Positions 9,779 through 19,048 of a DNA stretch of 64,000 nt are shown here, piece after piece. Each line of letters begins with the position of its first letter. Position 1 is the stretch's first letter. Origin of the DNA: Massilia sp. 9096 (lineage in GTDB: Bacteria > Pseudomonadota > Gammaproteobacteria > Burkholderiales > Burkholderiaceae_D); NCBI RefSeq assembly GCF_000745265.1, contig NZ_JQNN01000001.1:496001-560000 (forward strand), read 5' to 3'. The notes beneath the pieces are model-generated. The model worked only from the letters and a program-made list of their open reading frames with translations, ran no database searches and was not told the origin of the DNA. A program made the translations under genes and the position numbers.

Positions 9779-10942
9779 TCAGACCAGGTGTTCCTGCACC
9801 GGCATGACGATGTCGATGCGGGTGCCCGGCAGCTCGTCGGCGCTGACGGTGATCTCGCCGTTCATGGCCCAGACCCGTTCGCGCATGCCGATCAGGCCCA
9901 GCGACTCGGCCTTTTCCATGTCTTCCGGACGGATGCCGACGCCGTCGTCACGGATCGTGACCAAGAGGTCGCCGTTCAGGCGGAACAGGTTCATGGTCAC
10001 GCTGCTGGCCTGGGCGTGGCGTGCGATGTTGGTCAGCGCTTCCTGCACGATGCGGAAGATCGCGGTGCTGGCCGCGTCGTCCAAACGCAGCTCGGCCTCG
10101 TCGGCCAACAACGTGCAGGGAATGCCGTAGCGCTCGACGAAATCGCCGCGCAGACCCTGCAGCGCAAAATACAGGCCGCCTTCGTCGAGCGCGCGCGGGC
10201 GCAGGTTGGTGGCGATGCGGCGCAGCGACGTGATGGCCGTCAGCAGGTTCTGTTCCATGCCGTGGATCAGGCGCAGGCTGTCGTCCGGCGCGCGGTCGGC
10301 CTGCTGCAGCAGCGTCAGGTCCATGCGCAGCGAGGCCAGCATCTGGCCGAGGTCGTCGTGCAATTCGCGCGCGATGTGGGTGCGCTCTTCCTCGCGGATG
10401 GTCTGCAGCGCGGCCGACAGCTGGCGCAGCTGGTCGTGCGAGCGCGTCAGTTTTTCCTGCACGCGCTGGCGCTCAGAGACGTCGCGCACGATCACGGTGT
10501 AGAAGGGCGCGCCGCCGTTGGGGCGCGAGATCGAGCCTTCGATCGGGAAGCGGCGGCCGTCGGCGCGCATGCCGATGACGGCGTAGTCGGTGGCGCGGCG
10601 GCCGGCGCGGCCGTCGCCAGCGCGAAAATACTCGGCCGGCCCGTCCTCCGCATGGTCGCCGCCGTCGATGAAGCGGCCCAGCGGGCTGCCGATCATGTCT
10701 TCGACACTGGTGCCGAACAATTGCGCCGCGGCCGGGTTGGCCATGACGACGACATTGGCCGTGTCCGCCGAGATGATGGCCTCGTGGGCATGTTGGACGA
10801 TCTGGCGGTTGGCCTGCACGGTTTTCAGCTCCTGCTGGGCGCGCTGCGTCAGCCAGCGGCCTGCCGCCAAGCCAAACAGAAAGCAGGCTGCAGACCAGCC
10901 AGCGGACCGGCCGGACGGACGTGCGCGGCGCGAAAGGTTCAT
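9779..10942 (-). CDS. PAS-containing sensor histidine kinase, NarX/UhpB (HisKA_3) type
   Basis: 387-aa sensor kinase. A single weak membrane segment lies at about residues 14-30, a PAS domain at about 45-160 ending in FYTVIVRDVSERQR, then the HisKA_3 dimerisation helix with phospho-acceptor H195 in ARELHDDLGQ. The HATPase domain has VQEALTNIARHA (N box) and DDGVGI and LGLIGMRERV (G boxes), the NarL-family partner type. The expected partner would be a LuxR/NarL-type regulator, but the neighbouring regulator has a LytTR output domain and its own kinase, so this kinase is an orphan locally. The input signal is unknown. Confidence 0.88.
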   Translation of the reverse strand: MNLSRRARPSGRSAGWSAACFLFGLAAGRWLTQRAQQELKTVQANRQIVQHAHEAIISADTANVVVMANPAAAQLFGTSVEDMIGSPLGRFIDGGDHAEDGPAEYFRAGDGRAGRRATDYAVIGMRADGRRFPIEGSISRPNGGAPFYTVIVRDVSERQRVQEKLTRSHDQLRQLSAALQTIREEERTHIARELHDDLGQMLASLRMDLTLLQQADRAPDDSLRLIHGMEQNLLTAITSLRRIATNLRPRALDEGGLYFALQGLRGDFVERYGIPCTLLADEAELRLDDAASTAIFRIVQEALTNIARHAQASSVTMNLFRLNGDLLVTIRDDGVGIRPEDMEKAESLGLIGMRERVWAMNGEITVSADELPGTRIDIVMPVQEHLV

Positions 10943-11045
10943 CGGTTAAGGCAAAGGACGTCCCGTGGCACGGAACCGGCATCTACCTTACCCGGCATGG
11001 CTTGAACTCGGTTTGAGGCTCGACAACCGGGCCAAACCGCTTCTT

Positions 11046-11828
11046 TCACATCTGCTTGAACAGATGCAAGAAGCTGCGGCTGACCTCGAGCTTTTCAGGA
11101 CGACCTTTGATCAAAACCAAATGGCGACCGCGAATATCGCGCGTTACGCCTTCGATTGCGTTCACGTTGACCAGGGTCGCGCGGTGAATCTGCCAGAACA
11201 GCGAGGGATCGAGTTCGTCGGCCAGGTCGCGCACCGGCTTGCGGATCAGGGCTTCGAAACCGGCGGTCTGGACGCAAGTATATTTCTCGTCTGAACGGAA
11301 GAACAGGATGTCCTCGACCGGGATCATGCGCAGGTCCTGGCCGATGCTGGCCTGGATCCACTGCAGGTGCTTCGGCTTGGGGGCGGCGATCTTTTCGGCC
11401 AGCTGGGACAGCATGGCGCTCACGGTCTGGCTGACGTCGGCCGGGGCCCCGTTCGGCGAGGCAAGGCGCTCGCGCAGCCGCTCTTTCAAGCGCTCGATCG
11501 TGATTTTCAGGCGCTCGGGCTCGGGCGGCTTGAGCACGTAATCGATGGCGCCGCGCTCGAAGGCCTCGACCGCGTACTGATCGTAGGCCGTCACGAACAC
11601 CACCTGGCTGGCGTCGCCGATGTCGCGCGCGGCTTCCATGCCGGTCTTGCCGGGCATGCGGATGTCGAGGAAGGTCAGGTCCGGCTTGAGCTCGTTCACC
11701 AGTTGCACGGCCTCGTCGCCGTTCTTGGCTTCGCCGAGGATCTCGAGTTCCGGCCACACCTGGGACAATCGGGTGCGCAGCAGGTCGCGCATGAGTCTTT
11801 CGTCATCGGCAATGATTGCGGTAGGCAT
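11046..11828 (-). CDS. LytTR-family response regulator (AlgR/LytR-like)
   Basis: 260-aa DNA-binding response regulator. The receiver domain (1-120) has the acidic pair in IIADDERL, phospho-acceptor D55 in LTFLDIRMP and the conserved Lys in YVLKPP. A linker follows and then a LytTR domain (about 160-258) with EDILFFRSDEKYTCVQT, FWQIHRATLVNVNAI and RGRHLVLIKG, typical of AlgR/LytR DNA-binding. It follows the LytS-type kinase by 69 bases on the same strand, forming a cognate pair. Targets cannot be read from the sequence; LytTR regulators commonly control exopolysaccharide, pili or cell-wall functions. Confidence 0.92.
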   Translation of the reverse strand: MPTAIIADDERLMRDLLRTRLSQVWPELEILGEAKNGDEAVQLVNELKPDLTFLDIRMPGKTGMEAARDIGDASQVVFVTAYDQYAVEAFERGAIDYVLKPPEPERLKITIERLKERLRERLASPNGAPADVSQTVSAMLSQLAEKIAAPKPKHLQWIQASIGQDLRMIPVEDILFFRSDEKYTCVQTAGFEALIRKPVRDLADELDPSLFWQIHRATLVNVNAIEGVTRDIRGRHLVLIKGRPEKLEVSRSFLHLFKQM

Positions 11829-11897
11829 GGTCGGAGAGCCAGAAGTTGAATATGTCGATTATTCAACGAAACTTCAGTCGAGGCAAGCTTTGGGTAT

Positions 11898-13349
11898 TTA
11901 CTTTGCCAACTTGTAAGGAACCTCGATCGTCGCGATCACGCCGCTCGGGCTGTTGGCCCCGATGTGCAGGTGGCCGGCGTCGCCGTGCAGCAGTTTCAGG
12001 CGCTCGCGGATGTTGGACAGGCCCAGGCCGGTGCCCTTGCTGGGCGCCACGCCGAAGCCCACGCCATCGTCCATGACGGTCACGCGCAGCTTGCTGTCGA
12101 CGATCTCGGCGCCGACTTTCAGGTAGCCGCCGTCGGGCTTGGTTTCGAGACCGTGCTTGATCGCGTTTTCGACCATTGACTGCAGCATCATCGGCGGAAA
12201 GGCGGCGCTGCGCAAGCCATCGGGCACGTTGATCTCGACCGTCAAGCGTTCTTCCATGCGCATCTTGAGCAGGTCGAGGTAGGACGTGACCATGTCGAGC
12301 TCGCGGCCAAGGCTGGTGACCAGGTTGGCGTCGCGCATCTGCGGAATGACGGCGCGCAGGTACTGGATCAGGGTGCGCTGCATGGCCGAGGCGCGCGGCG
12401 GGTTGGTCTCGATCAGGTGCTCGACCGAGGCCAGGGTATTGAACAGGAAATGCGGCTCGACCTGGGCCTGCATTGCCTGCATCTTGGCCTCGGACAATTG
12501 GCGCTGCATCGATTCGCGTTCGGCGGCGGCGGTGGCGCTTTGCATCTCGGCTTCGGCGCGCTTCTTGCCCCCGACCAGCGCCTTGGTGCCGAACAAGGCC
12601 AGGATCAGCAGCCACACGAAGCTGGTGAACCAGGTCGAGGCCTGCTTGTGGTAGCTGCGCGCCTTGGCTTCGGCGGCGTCGTCGATGGTGGCTTCGATCG
12701 CATTCGACAGCTCTTCGCCGATCTGCGGCGGCAGGTCGATGTGGACGGCGTCGCCGTTGACCCCGGCGACGGCCCTGGCGACGGGCGCGGCGGGAGGGGC
12801 GGGGGCAGCGGCCGGGGCAGCAGGCGCGCCGGGGACTGCAGGCGCGGCAGGCGCCCCGGGTGCCCCGGGTGCTGCGCTGGCGTCGCCGTCATCGCCGTCC
12901 TTGTCGCTGTCCGCATTGTTTTCGGTATCCTCCGCGCCTTTTTCGATCGTGCGCCCGGCTTCCTGGGCTGCCTTGGCCTGCGCCTTTGCCGCCTCGGCCA
13001 GCTTGGCCGCGGCTTGTGCTTGCGCCTTGGCCTGGGCTTTGGCCGCGATGTCGTTCGGATTGATCGCGATCGGCTTCTTGCCGCGCTGGTTGATGTAGAT
13101 GCCGCTGTCGTCGATCGTCACGCTGGGTTCGGCCTTGTGGCCGTTGCGCTCGATACGGATGTTGTCGTCGTCGCTGGCGGAAAACAGCTCGTCCTGCAGG
13201 ATCTTGCCGGCCACCAGCAGCAGCGCCGCAAACAGGAAAAACTTCCACCATGACAGCTGCGTCACCCAGGTCGCCACTGCATCGAAGACGTGGTAGAGCC
13301 GGGAGAGGGCGGTCGAGACGGCAGGCGGGGATGGGCGCGATGTTTGCAT
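11898..13349 (-). CDS. LytS/AlgZ-type sensor histidine kinase with long extracytoplasmic low-complexity segment
   Basis: 483 aa. TM1 lies at about residues 34-48 and TM2 at about 240-260. They enclose an extracytoplasmic region made of a charged beta-like part (60-98), an Ala/Lys/Gln helix (101-130), an acidic patch (139-156), an Ala/Pro/Gly-rich linker (159-195) and a short region before TM2. The cytoplasmic part is a coiled coil leading to the His_kinase domain (PHFLFNTL, H300) and the HATPase with VENAIKHG, DDGVGF and GTGLGLSNIRERL. The LytS-type kinase core pairs with the LytTR regulator just downstream. The elongated Ala/Pro linker is unusual and may let the sensor reach toward the peptidoglycan or outer membrane. 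Confidence 0.9.
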   Translation of the reverse strand: MQTSRPSPPAVSTALSRLYHVFDAVATWVTQLSWWKFFLFAALLLVAGKILQDELFSASDDDNIRIERNGHKAEPSVTIDDSGIYINQRGKKPIAINPNDIAAKAQAKAQAQAAAKLAEAAKAQAKAAQEAGRTIEKGAEDTENNADSDKDGDDGDASAAPGAPGAPAAPAVPGAPAAPAAAPAPPAAPVARAVAGVNGDAVHIDLPPQIGEELSNAIEATIDDAAEAKARSYHKQASTWFTSFVWLLILALFGTKALVGGKKRAEAEMQSATAAAERESMQRQLSEAKMQAMQAQVEPHFLFNTLASVEHLIETNPPRASAMQRTLIQYLRAVIPQMRDANLVTSLGRELDMVTSYLDLLKMRMEERLTVEINVPDGLRSAAFPPMMLQSMVENAIKHGLETKPDGGYLKVGAEIVDSKLRVTVMDDGVGFGVAPSKGTGLGLSNIRERLKLLHGDAGHLHIGANSPSGVIATIEVPYKLAK

Positions 13350-13590
13350 GAAACTAATATTAAGGGAGCGGTCAGCGGCGCGTGGTGAGCAGTCCGACTG
13401 TGCTGTTGGGATGATGCAACTCTACCCGTATCCAGCACGGATCGCCACGGCCATGCGACAGCCTGCAGGATAGCGGCCCTGGACTGCGCAGCGGTGGCGC
13501 CCGTGTGTCAATTTGCTGTGAGGTTGGTTCCTTTTAGAAATATGTCAGGTTATCATCAGCGACATCCTCCTGAGATGAAAGGGTGTGCCG

Positions 13591-14529
13591 ATGTCTACCG
13601 TTTCCAAACGATACCGCCTCGTAACCCGCAGCGATTTCGACGGCCTGGTGTGCGCCGTGCTGCTCAAGCATCTGGACCTGATCGACGAGATCCTGTTCGT
13701 CCACCCGAAAGACATGCAGGATGGCAAAATCGCGATCAGCGCGCGCGACATCACGACCAACCTGCCTTACGTCGCCGGCGCCCACCTGGCGTTCGACCAC
13801 CATCTGTCCGAAACCATCCGCAACACCGGCAAGCGCGAGAATCACGTGATCGACCCGAGGGCGCCCTCGGCGGCGCGCGTCGTGTACGACCACTTCGGCG
13901 GGGCGCGCACCTTCCCGGCCGCCTGGCGCGACATGATGGATGCGGTCGACAAGGGCGACGCTGCGCGCTTTTCGCGCGAGGAGGTGCTCGATCCGAAGGA
14001 CTGGAACCTGCTCAACTTCCTGATGGACGCGCGCACTGGCCTGGGCCGCTTCCATGATTTCCGCATCTCGAACTACCAGCTGATGACGGACTTGATCGCG
14101 TACTGCGGCAACCACACGATCGAGCAGATCATGGAATTGCCGGACGTGCTGGAACGTACCGCCCTGTACTTCGAGCACGACGCGCTGTGCAAGCAGCAGA
14201 TCCGGCGCTGCGCGCGCGTGCACAAGAACCTGGTGGTGCTCGACTTGCGCGAAGAAAAGGTGATCTTCGCCGGCAACCGCTTCATCATCTACGCGCTGTT
14301 CCCGGACACGAACATCTCGATCCACGTGCTGTGGGGCCTGAAGAACCAGAACACCGTGTTTGCGACCGGCAAGTCGATCCTGAACCGCACGTCCAACACC
14401 AACATCGGCACGCTGATGCTGGAATACGGCGGCGGCGGGCACGAGAATGCCGGCACCTGCCAGGTGTCGAACGACATGGCCGAGGACGTGCTGGGGGCGC
14501 TGATCCAGCGCATCACCGCCGAAGGCTGA
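13591..14529 (+). CDS. DHH/DHHA1 superfamily phosphoesterase
   Basis: 312-aa protein with the DHH phosphoesterase motifs: RSDFDGLVCA near the N-terminus, the eponymous FDHH at about residue 70, an aspartate in MMDAVDKGD, and the C-terminal DHHA1 glycine motif YGGGGHENAGTC. This metal-dependent fold includes exopolyphosphatase-like, nanoRNase and c-di-AMP/pGpG phosphodiesterases. The long central region does not match NrnA or RecJ closely, so the substrate is unknown. An in-frame GTG at 13585 is possible, but the ATG at 13591 has an AAAGGG ribosome-binding site at the right distance. Convergent with the GGDEF/EAL gene, 2 bases apart. Confidence 0.85.
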   Translation: MSTVSKRYRLVTRSDFDGLVCAVLLKHLDLIDEILFVHPKDMQDGKIAISARDITTNLPYVAGAHLAFDHHLSETIRNTGKRENHVIDPRAPSAARVVYDHFGGARTFPAAWRDMMDAVDKGDAARFSREEVLDPKDWNLLNFLMDARTGLGRFHDFRISNYQLMTDLIAYCGNHTIEQIMELPDVLERTALYFEHDALCKQQIRRCARVHKNLVVLDLREEKVIFAGNRFIIYALFPDTNISIHVLWGLKNQNTVFATGKSILNRTSNTNIGTLMLEYGGGGHENAGTCQVSNDMAEDVLGALIQRITAEG

Positions 14530-14531
14530 GC

Positions 14532-16922
14532 TCAAGCAGGGTAGCGTTCTTCCAACAAGCGCTGCGCGGCTTCGGCCGCCAGCGGCTCGCAAAACCAGGT
14601 CCCCTGCATATGGTCGCAGCCATGCGACTTCAGGAACTCCATCTGCGCCCGGGTCTCGACCGCCTCGCCGATCACCTCCATGTCCAGGTTGTGGCCGATG
14701 TCGATCAGGCTTTTGGCGACTGCGCCGCCACCGTCCGCGCTCTGGTGCACCGCGCCGTGCGCCAGCTTGATCTGGCTGGCCGCCAGCTGCTGCAGGTAGA
14801 GCAGGTCGCACAGGCCGGCGCCGACGCCGTCGACCGACAGCGCCACGCCCAGCTCGCGCAGCTGCGCCGCCAGCTCGCGCCCGAGCGCGGGGTTGCGGAT
14901 CAGGCCGTCGAGGCGCAGGTCGAGCGCCAGGCCGTGCGCGTCGAGCCGGTGGCGCGCCAGGCAATCGCCCAGGCTGGCCATGAAGCCCGGCTGGATGTAT
15001 TCGCGCTGCGACACGTTGACCGCGACCGGCAGCACGAAGCCCAGCGCCCGCAGCCGCGCCGCGAAGGCGCAAGCCTGGTCGAGCACGCGCTGGCCGATCT
15101 GTACGATCAGGCCGCTTTCCTCGGCCTCGGCCAGGAAGCGCGCAGGCGGCAGCACGCCGTCCTCGGGGTGGCGCCAGCGCAGCAGCGCCTCGAAGCCGGT
15201 GATCTTGCCGCTGTCGAAGGACATGCGCGGCTGGTACAGCAGGAACAGCTCGTCGCGTTCGAGCGCGTCGCGCAAGCTGGTTTCCAGCCTGAGCTTGGCC
15301 TCGCTGCTCGATTTCATGTCGGCCGAAAAGAAATGCACGTTGCTGTGGCCGCCACCCTTGCCGTGGTACATCGCGACGTCGGCCGCGCGCACCAGATCGG
15401 CCGCGCTGGCGCCGTCGTGCGGATACAGCGAGACGCCGACGCTGGCCCCGACCGGGATCTCGCGTCCGCCGAAGGCCACCGGGATCGCGAAGCTCTGGCG
15501 CAGCCGCTCGATCATGCGCAGCGTGAAGCGCAGCGAAGGCTGGTTGGACAGCACCAGCACGAACTCGTCGCCGGACATGCGCGCCACCGTGTCGCTGTCG
15601 CGCACCGAGGCCTGCAGGCGGCGCGCCACCACCTTCAGCACGACGTCGCCGGCTTCGTGGCCGAAGGTGTCGTTGATGGCCTTGAAGTTGTTCAGGTCGA
15701 GCAGCACGGTGGCCACCAGGCTCTTCTGGCGCTGGGCCAGGTGCAGCGCCTGTTCCAGCCGGTCCCACAGCAGGTTGCGGTTGGCCAGGCCGGTGAGCGG
15801 ATCGTGGTTGACCTCGTGCTCGAGGTGGGCGGTGCGCTGCCTGGCCGCGGTGACGTCGTTGATCACGCCGATGTAATGGGAGACCTTTCCGTGCTCGTCC
15901 TGCACGGGCGTGATGTTCAGGTCGTTCCAGAACAGCTCGCCGTTCTTGCGCAGGTTGCGCAGCACCACGTTGAGCGGCCGCTCCGCCGCCACCGCCTGGC
16001 GCAGCTGGGCGCGCTCGGCGGCGTCGATGCCGGGCGCCGCCATGAAGCGCGGATCCTTGCCGATCACCTCGCGCGCCGGGTAGCCGGTGATGCGCTCGAA
16101 AGCCGGGTTGACGTACTCGATGAGATTGTCGGCGCCTTGGTGGCGGGTGATCAGGATGCCGTTGGAGGCCGCGTGCAGCGCGCGCTCGCGCAGGCGCAGC
16201 TCGCGCTCGCGCGCGCGGCGCGCGGCGATGTCGATGCCCATGCCGAACAGGTACTCGCCGCCGTTGCAGCGCACCTTGTTGCCGCCCAGTAGAACCGGAT
16301 ATTCGCGCCCGCTCTTGGACACGTAGTCGACCTCGAGCCGCATTTCTTCGCCCAGCTCGAAGGTGCGCCGCATCGCGTCCAGCATCAGCGCGCGCTGCGG
16401 CAGGTCGAGCAAGTCGGGACCGCGCGCGACGGCCAGCTCTTCCGGCGTCATCTCCGTGATGCGCTCCAGGTTCTGATTCCAGAGCATGAAGCGGCCTTCG
16501 CGGTTGAGCACGTAGAAATTGCCCGGGAAGGTGTCGACCACGGCCGCCAGCGGGGTGCGCGCGACGTGCTGGGATTCGGGCGCGTCGCGGTCGAACTCGG
16601 TGGCGATCGCGACCGCGCAGCCGGTCAGGAAGCCGCCGGCATCGAATTGCGGCGCCAGGGCCAGGCTGGCGGCGCACACGCGCCCCTGCGCGCACTGGAG
16701 GTCGAGATGCAGCTCGGCGCCCTCGAGCCGGGTCGCCAGCGCGCCCCAGCCGGCGCTCCAGGCGTCGCGCCCGGACGGGGTGAGCAGGGTGGTGATGGAA
16801 CGGCCGAGCACCTGCTCGGCTTGCAGCCCGAACAGGGCGCTGCAGCCGGCGTTCCAGGTGGTGATGGCGCCGGCGTCGTCGGTGAGCAGGACGGCCCTGG
16901 CGGAGGGCTCGAGTTCGAACAT
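14532..16922 (-). CDS. Multi-PAS GGDEF-EAL protein with degenerate EAL domain
   Basis: 796-aa predicted cytoplasmic cyclic-di-GMP protein. Three PAS-like regions (about 1-110, 120-235, 245-365) precede a GGDEF domain (about 370-535). Its active site reads SGDEF (450-454) and an RxxD inhibitory site (RDSD) sits five residues before it, so diguanylate cyclase activity is plausible. The EAL domain (about 545-790) keeps FEALLRWRH and EAVET, but the DDFGTG motif reads DGVGAG (698-703), the KID motif reads KLA (719-721), and the ELTE-type motif reads LDLRLD. Loss of metal-site Asp residues suggests the EAL domain does not hydrolyse c-di-GMP and may instead sense it. No TM segments were seen. Confidence 0.9.
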   Translation of the reverse strand: MFELEPSARAVLLTDDAGAITTWNAGCSALFGLQAEQVLGRSITTLLTPSGRDAWSAGWGALATRLEGAELHLDLQCAQGRVCAASLALAPQFDAGGFLTGCAVAIATEFDRDAPESQHVARTPLAAVVDTFPGNFYVLNREGRFMLWNQNLERITEMTPEELAVARGPDLLDLPQRALMLDAMRRTFELGEEMRLEVDYVSKSGREYPVLLGGNKVRCNGGEYLFGMGIDIAARRARERELRLRERALHAASNGILITRHQGADNLIEYVNPAFERITGYPAREVIGKDPRFMAAPGIDAAERAQLRQAVAAERPLNVVLRNLRKNGELFWNDLNITPVQDEHGKVSHYIGVINDVTAARQRTAHLEHEVNHDPLTGLANRNLLWDRLEQALHLAQRQKSLVATVLLDLNNFKAINDTFGHEAGDVVLKVVARRLQASVRDSDTVARMSGDEFVLVLSNQPSLRFTLRMIERLRQSFAIPVAFGGREIPVGASVGVSLYPHDGASAADLVRAADVAMYHGKGGGHSNVHFFSADMKSSSEAKLRLETSLRDALERDELFLLYQPRMSFDSGKITGFEALLRWRHPEDGVLPPARFLAEAEESGLIVQIGQRVLDQACAFAARLRALGFVLPVAVNVSQREYIQPGFMASLGDCLARHRLDAHGLALDLRLDGLIRNPALGRELAAQLRELGVALSVDGVGAGLCDLLYLQQLAASQIKLAHGAVHQSADGGGAVAKSLIDIGHNLDMEVIGEAVETRAQMEFLKSHGCDHMQGTWFCEPLAAEAAQRLLEERYPA

Positions 16923-17037
16923 GCGGCGCTCCCTGTTGCAAGGTCACCTGTCTTTCGACAGCGGCCCGGGAGTTTCGTTCCGTCCGGAACTCGAGTGGGT
17001 GATGACGCGGCGGCTATGCAGCCGTTTATGCGGCCGC

Positions 17038-18303
17038 TTATGCAGCCACTTCGGCGCGCGCCGGCAGGGCGACCTGGTTGTCGACGCTGAACTGGTAATC
17101 CTCGAACACGTGCCTTGCGGACAGGACCTGGTAGCTGCCATCGGCCAGCTTGTGGGTCGTGTCCTTCAGGCGGTAGGTGGTCGAACCGCAGGTCCAGCAG
17201 TTGAAGTTGCGCATGTGCGTGCACAGGCAGGTCTTGTCGAACACCTGGATGTTCTTGGTGTCCGGATTGGCCTGCACCTCGCGGTTGTACGAGTTGATGT
17301 AGGCACAGTTGCCGGTCGCGTCCAGCAGGTAGCCGTAGGACTCGCAGCCCGGGCGGATGCCCGAACCGATCGCCGGCGTGCTCTTGAGCATGCGCATCGG
17401 GTAGCCGGTCGGCGAGACGCCGTTGACGATGATGTCTTCCTCGGAAGCCCGGAAGTATTCCTGCTTGACGCTGTCCGGCAGGCCGCACTCGTGGGTGACG
17501 GTGAAGCGGGTCGCGACCTGCACGCCGCCCACGCCTTTTTCGAGGAACGCGACGGCGTCGGAACCGGTGAAGATGCCGCCGGCCGCGATCAGCGGGATGT
17601 CGAGATTCTCGGCCTTCGTGTAGGCCAGGATTTCGTCGATGATGGTGTGCAGGTCATAGTTTTTCCAATCCTCGGCGCCGAAGCCGAGGTGGCCGCCGGC
17701 CAGCGGGCCTTCGACGATGATGTAGTCGGGATTGCGGTTCAGGCGCGCGACCTTGCGCAGGAACAGCTGCAGCGCGCGCACCGACGAGACGATGATGCCC
17801 AGCTTGGCTTCGCGGAAGCGCGGGTGGTCCTTGATCAGCTCGAACGAACCCAGGTGCAGGCCGGCCGACATGGTGATGCCGTCGATGCCGGCGTCCAGGG
17901 CGGCCGACAGGCGCACGCGCAGCGTTTCCTTGGGCGCGTTCATGGTCAGCTTTTCCATGCAGTTGACGAACACCAGGCCGTCGCCCTTCTTGGCGGCCAT
18001 GGTGGCGCCGACGTGCAGGCGGGTCGCCTCGGCCAGGCGGTCGAGGTCGAACTGCACCACCGACTTGTCCATGTTGTTGATGTTGAACTTGTAGAGCTTG
18101 GTCTTTTCCTTGACGAAGCTGGTGTCGAACTTGCGGTCCGACACGTCCGGCACCATCGCATCGGAGATGTGGCCGATACCACCGAGACGGGCGGCCTCGA
18201 GGGCCAGCTCGGACGTCGAAATGTCCACGCCCATTCCGCCGATCATGATGGGCACGTACTCCTTGTTGCCCAGTCGCAGGCGGAAATCATCAACACGTTT
18301 CAT
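17038..18303 (-). CDS. Nitronate monooxygenase-family FMN protein
   Basis: 421-aa TIM-barrel flavoprotein of the nitronate monooxygenase/2-nitropropane dioxygenase family. Diagnostic parts are MIGGMGVDISTSELALEAARLGGIGHIS at the N-terminus, the FMN-binding VEGPLAGGHLGFG stretch, and IPLIAAGGIFTGSDAVAFLEKGVGGVQVATRF for phosphate binding. The C-terminal segment carries several cysteines (KTCLCTHMRNFNCWTCGS), more than the simple bacterial NMO, so a metal site or different specificity is possible. Likely oxidises alkyl nitronates; the true substrate cannot be told. Same strand as yajQ upstream, with a 110-bp gap. Confidence 0.85.
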   Translation of the reverse strand: MKRVDDFRLRLGNKEYVPIMIGGMGVDISTSELALEAARLGGIGHISDAMVPDVSDRKFDTSFVKEKTKLYKFNINNMDKSVVQFDLDRLAEATRLHVGATMAAKKGDGLVFVNCMEKLTMNAPKETLRVRLSAALDAGIDGITMSAGLHLGSFELIKDHPRFREAKLGIIVSSVRALQLFLRKVARLNRNPDYIIVEGPLAGGHLGFGAEDWKNYDLHTIIDEILAYTKAENLDIPLIAAGGIFTGSDAVAFLEKGVGGVQVATRFTVTHECGLPDSVKQEYFRASEEDIIVNGVSPTGYPMRMLKSTPAIGSGIRPGCESYGYLLDATGNCAYINSYNREVQANPDTKNIQVFDKTCLCTHMRNFNCWTCGSTTYRLKDTTHKLADGSYQVLSARHVFEDYQFSVDNQVALPARAEVAA

Positions 18304-18413
18304 TGCTATCCTTAGACTACCCTACCGAAAAGTATGATTCTACCGCAAGCAGCAGGCCTGGCCGAAGGGCTCGACCCGCCTTTGTTGCTGCGTGGTTGCT
18401 GCTTGTCGACGAC

Positions 18414-18899
18414 TCAGTCGCGGAAATTGTTGAACGTCAGCGGCAGGTCCTTGACGTCCTTGCGCAGCAGGGCGATCGCTTCCTGCAGGATGTCGCGGTC
18501 CTTGCCGGTCACGCGCACCGATTCGCCCTGGATCGAGGCTTGCACCTTCGTCTTGCTTTCCTTGATCAGCTTGGTGATCTTCTTGGCGTCCTCGCTCTCG
18601 ATGCCGTTGCGCACCTTGAGCACCTGCTTGACCTTGTCGCCGCCGATTTTCTCGATCTTGCCTTCGTCCAGGAAGCGCACGTCGACTTTCCGCTTGGTCA
18701 TCTTGTTCAGCAGGACGTCCTTGACCTGGCTGATCTGGAAGTCGGAGTCGCCGAACAGCGTGATTTCCTTGTCCTTCTGCTCGACCTTGGCCGAGGTGCC
18801 CTTGAAGTCGAAGCGGGTCTCGATTTCCTTGCTCGAGTTCTCGACGGCGTTCTTGACTTCGACCATGTCTGCTTCGCAGACCACATCAAACGATGGCAT
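18414..18899 (-). CDS. yajQ: YajQ family nucleotide-binding protein
   Basis: 161-aa protein matching the normal YajQ length, beginning [19 protein letters not shown] and containing ETRFDFKGT, the conserved family core, and ending [11 protein letters not shown]. YajQ proteins bind nucleotides/RNA, and some members in Xanthomonas and Pseudomonas bind cyclic-di-GMP and modulate virulence gene regulation. An upstream in-frame ATG at 18953 would add 18 residues; the family start at 18899 is preferred. Given the Wsp and GGDEF genes in this window, c-di-GMP binding is an attractive but unverified possibility. Confidence 0.93.
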   Translation of the reverse strand: MPSFDVVCEADMVEVKNAVENSSKEIETRFDFKGTSAKVEQKDKEITLFGDSDFQISQVKDVLLNKMTKRKVDVRFLDEGKIEKIGGDKVKQVLKVRNGIESEDAKKITKLIKESKTKVQASIQGESVRVTGKDRDILQEAIALLRKDVKDLPLTFNNFRD

Positions 18900-19048
18900 C
18901 TTGAATGTTCCTTTTTCTTGCTCGATAACGAATATGGGTATTGTAGCGGACAACGGGCATGCGGGGCAGGCCGGTATTTACCTGTGGCAGCGCTCTGGAG
19001 GCCGCCGTGAGCCTTTATAATCGGCCACTAACCACCCCTGTACCAGCC

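Noticed and set aside
13534..16947. 1137-residue minus-strand open frame over the DHH and GGDEF genes
   Set aside because: Low-complexity Arg/Ala/Gly sequence in a frame different from the real PAS-GGDEF-EAL protein; no domains.
18346..18405. 9-bp inverted repeat CAAGCAGCA/TGCTGCTTG between yajQ and the nitronate monooxygenase gene
   Set aside because: A loop of over 40 bases and no T-run make it weak as a terminator or operator; probably chance.
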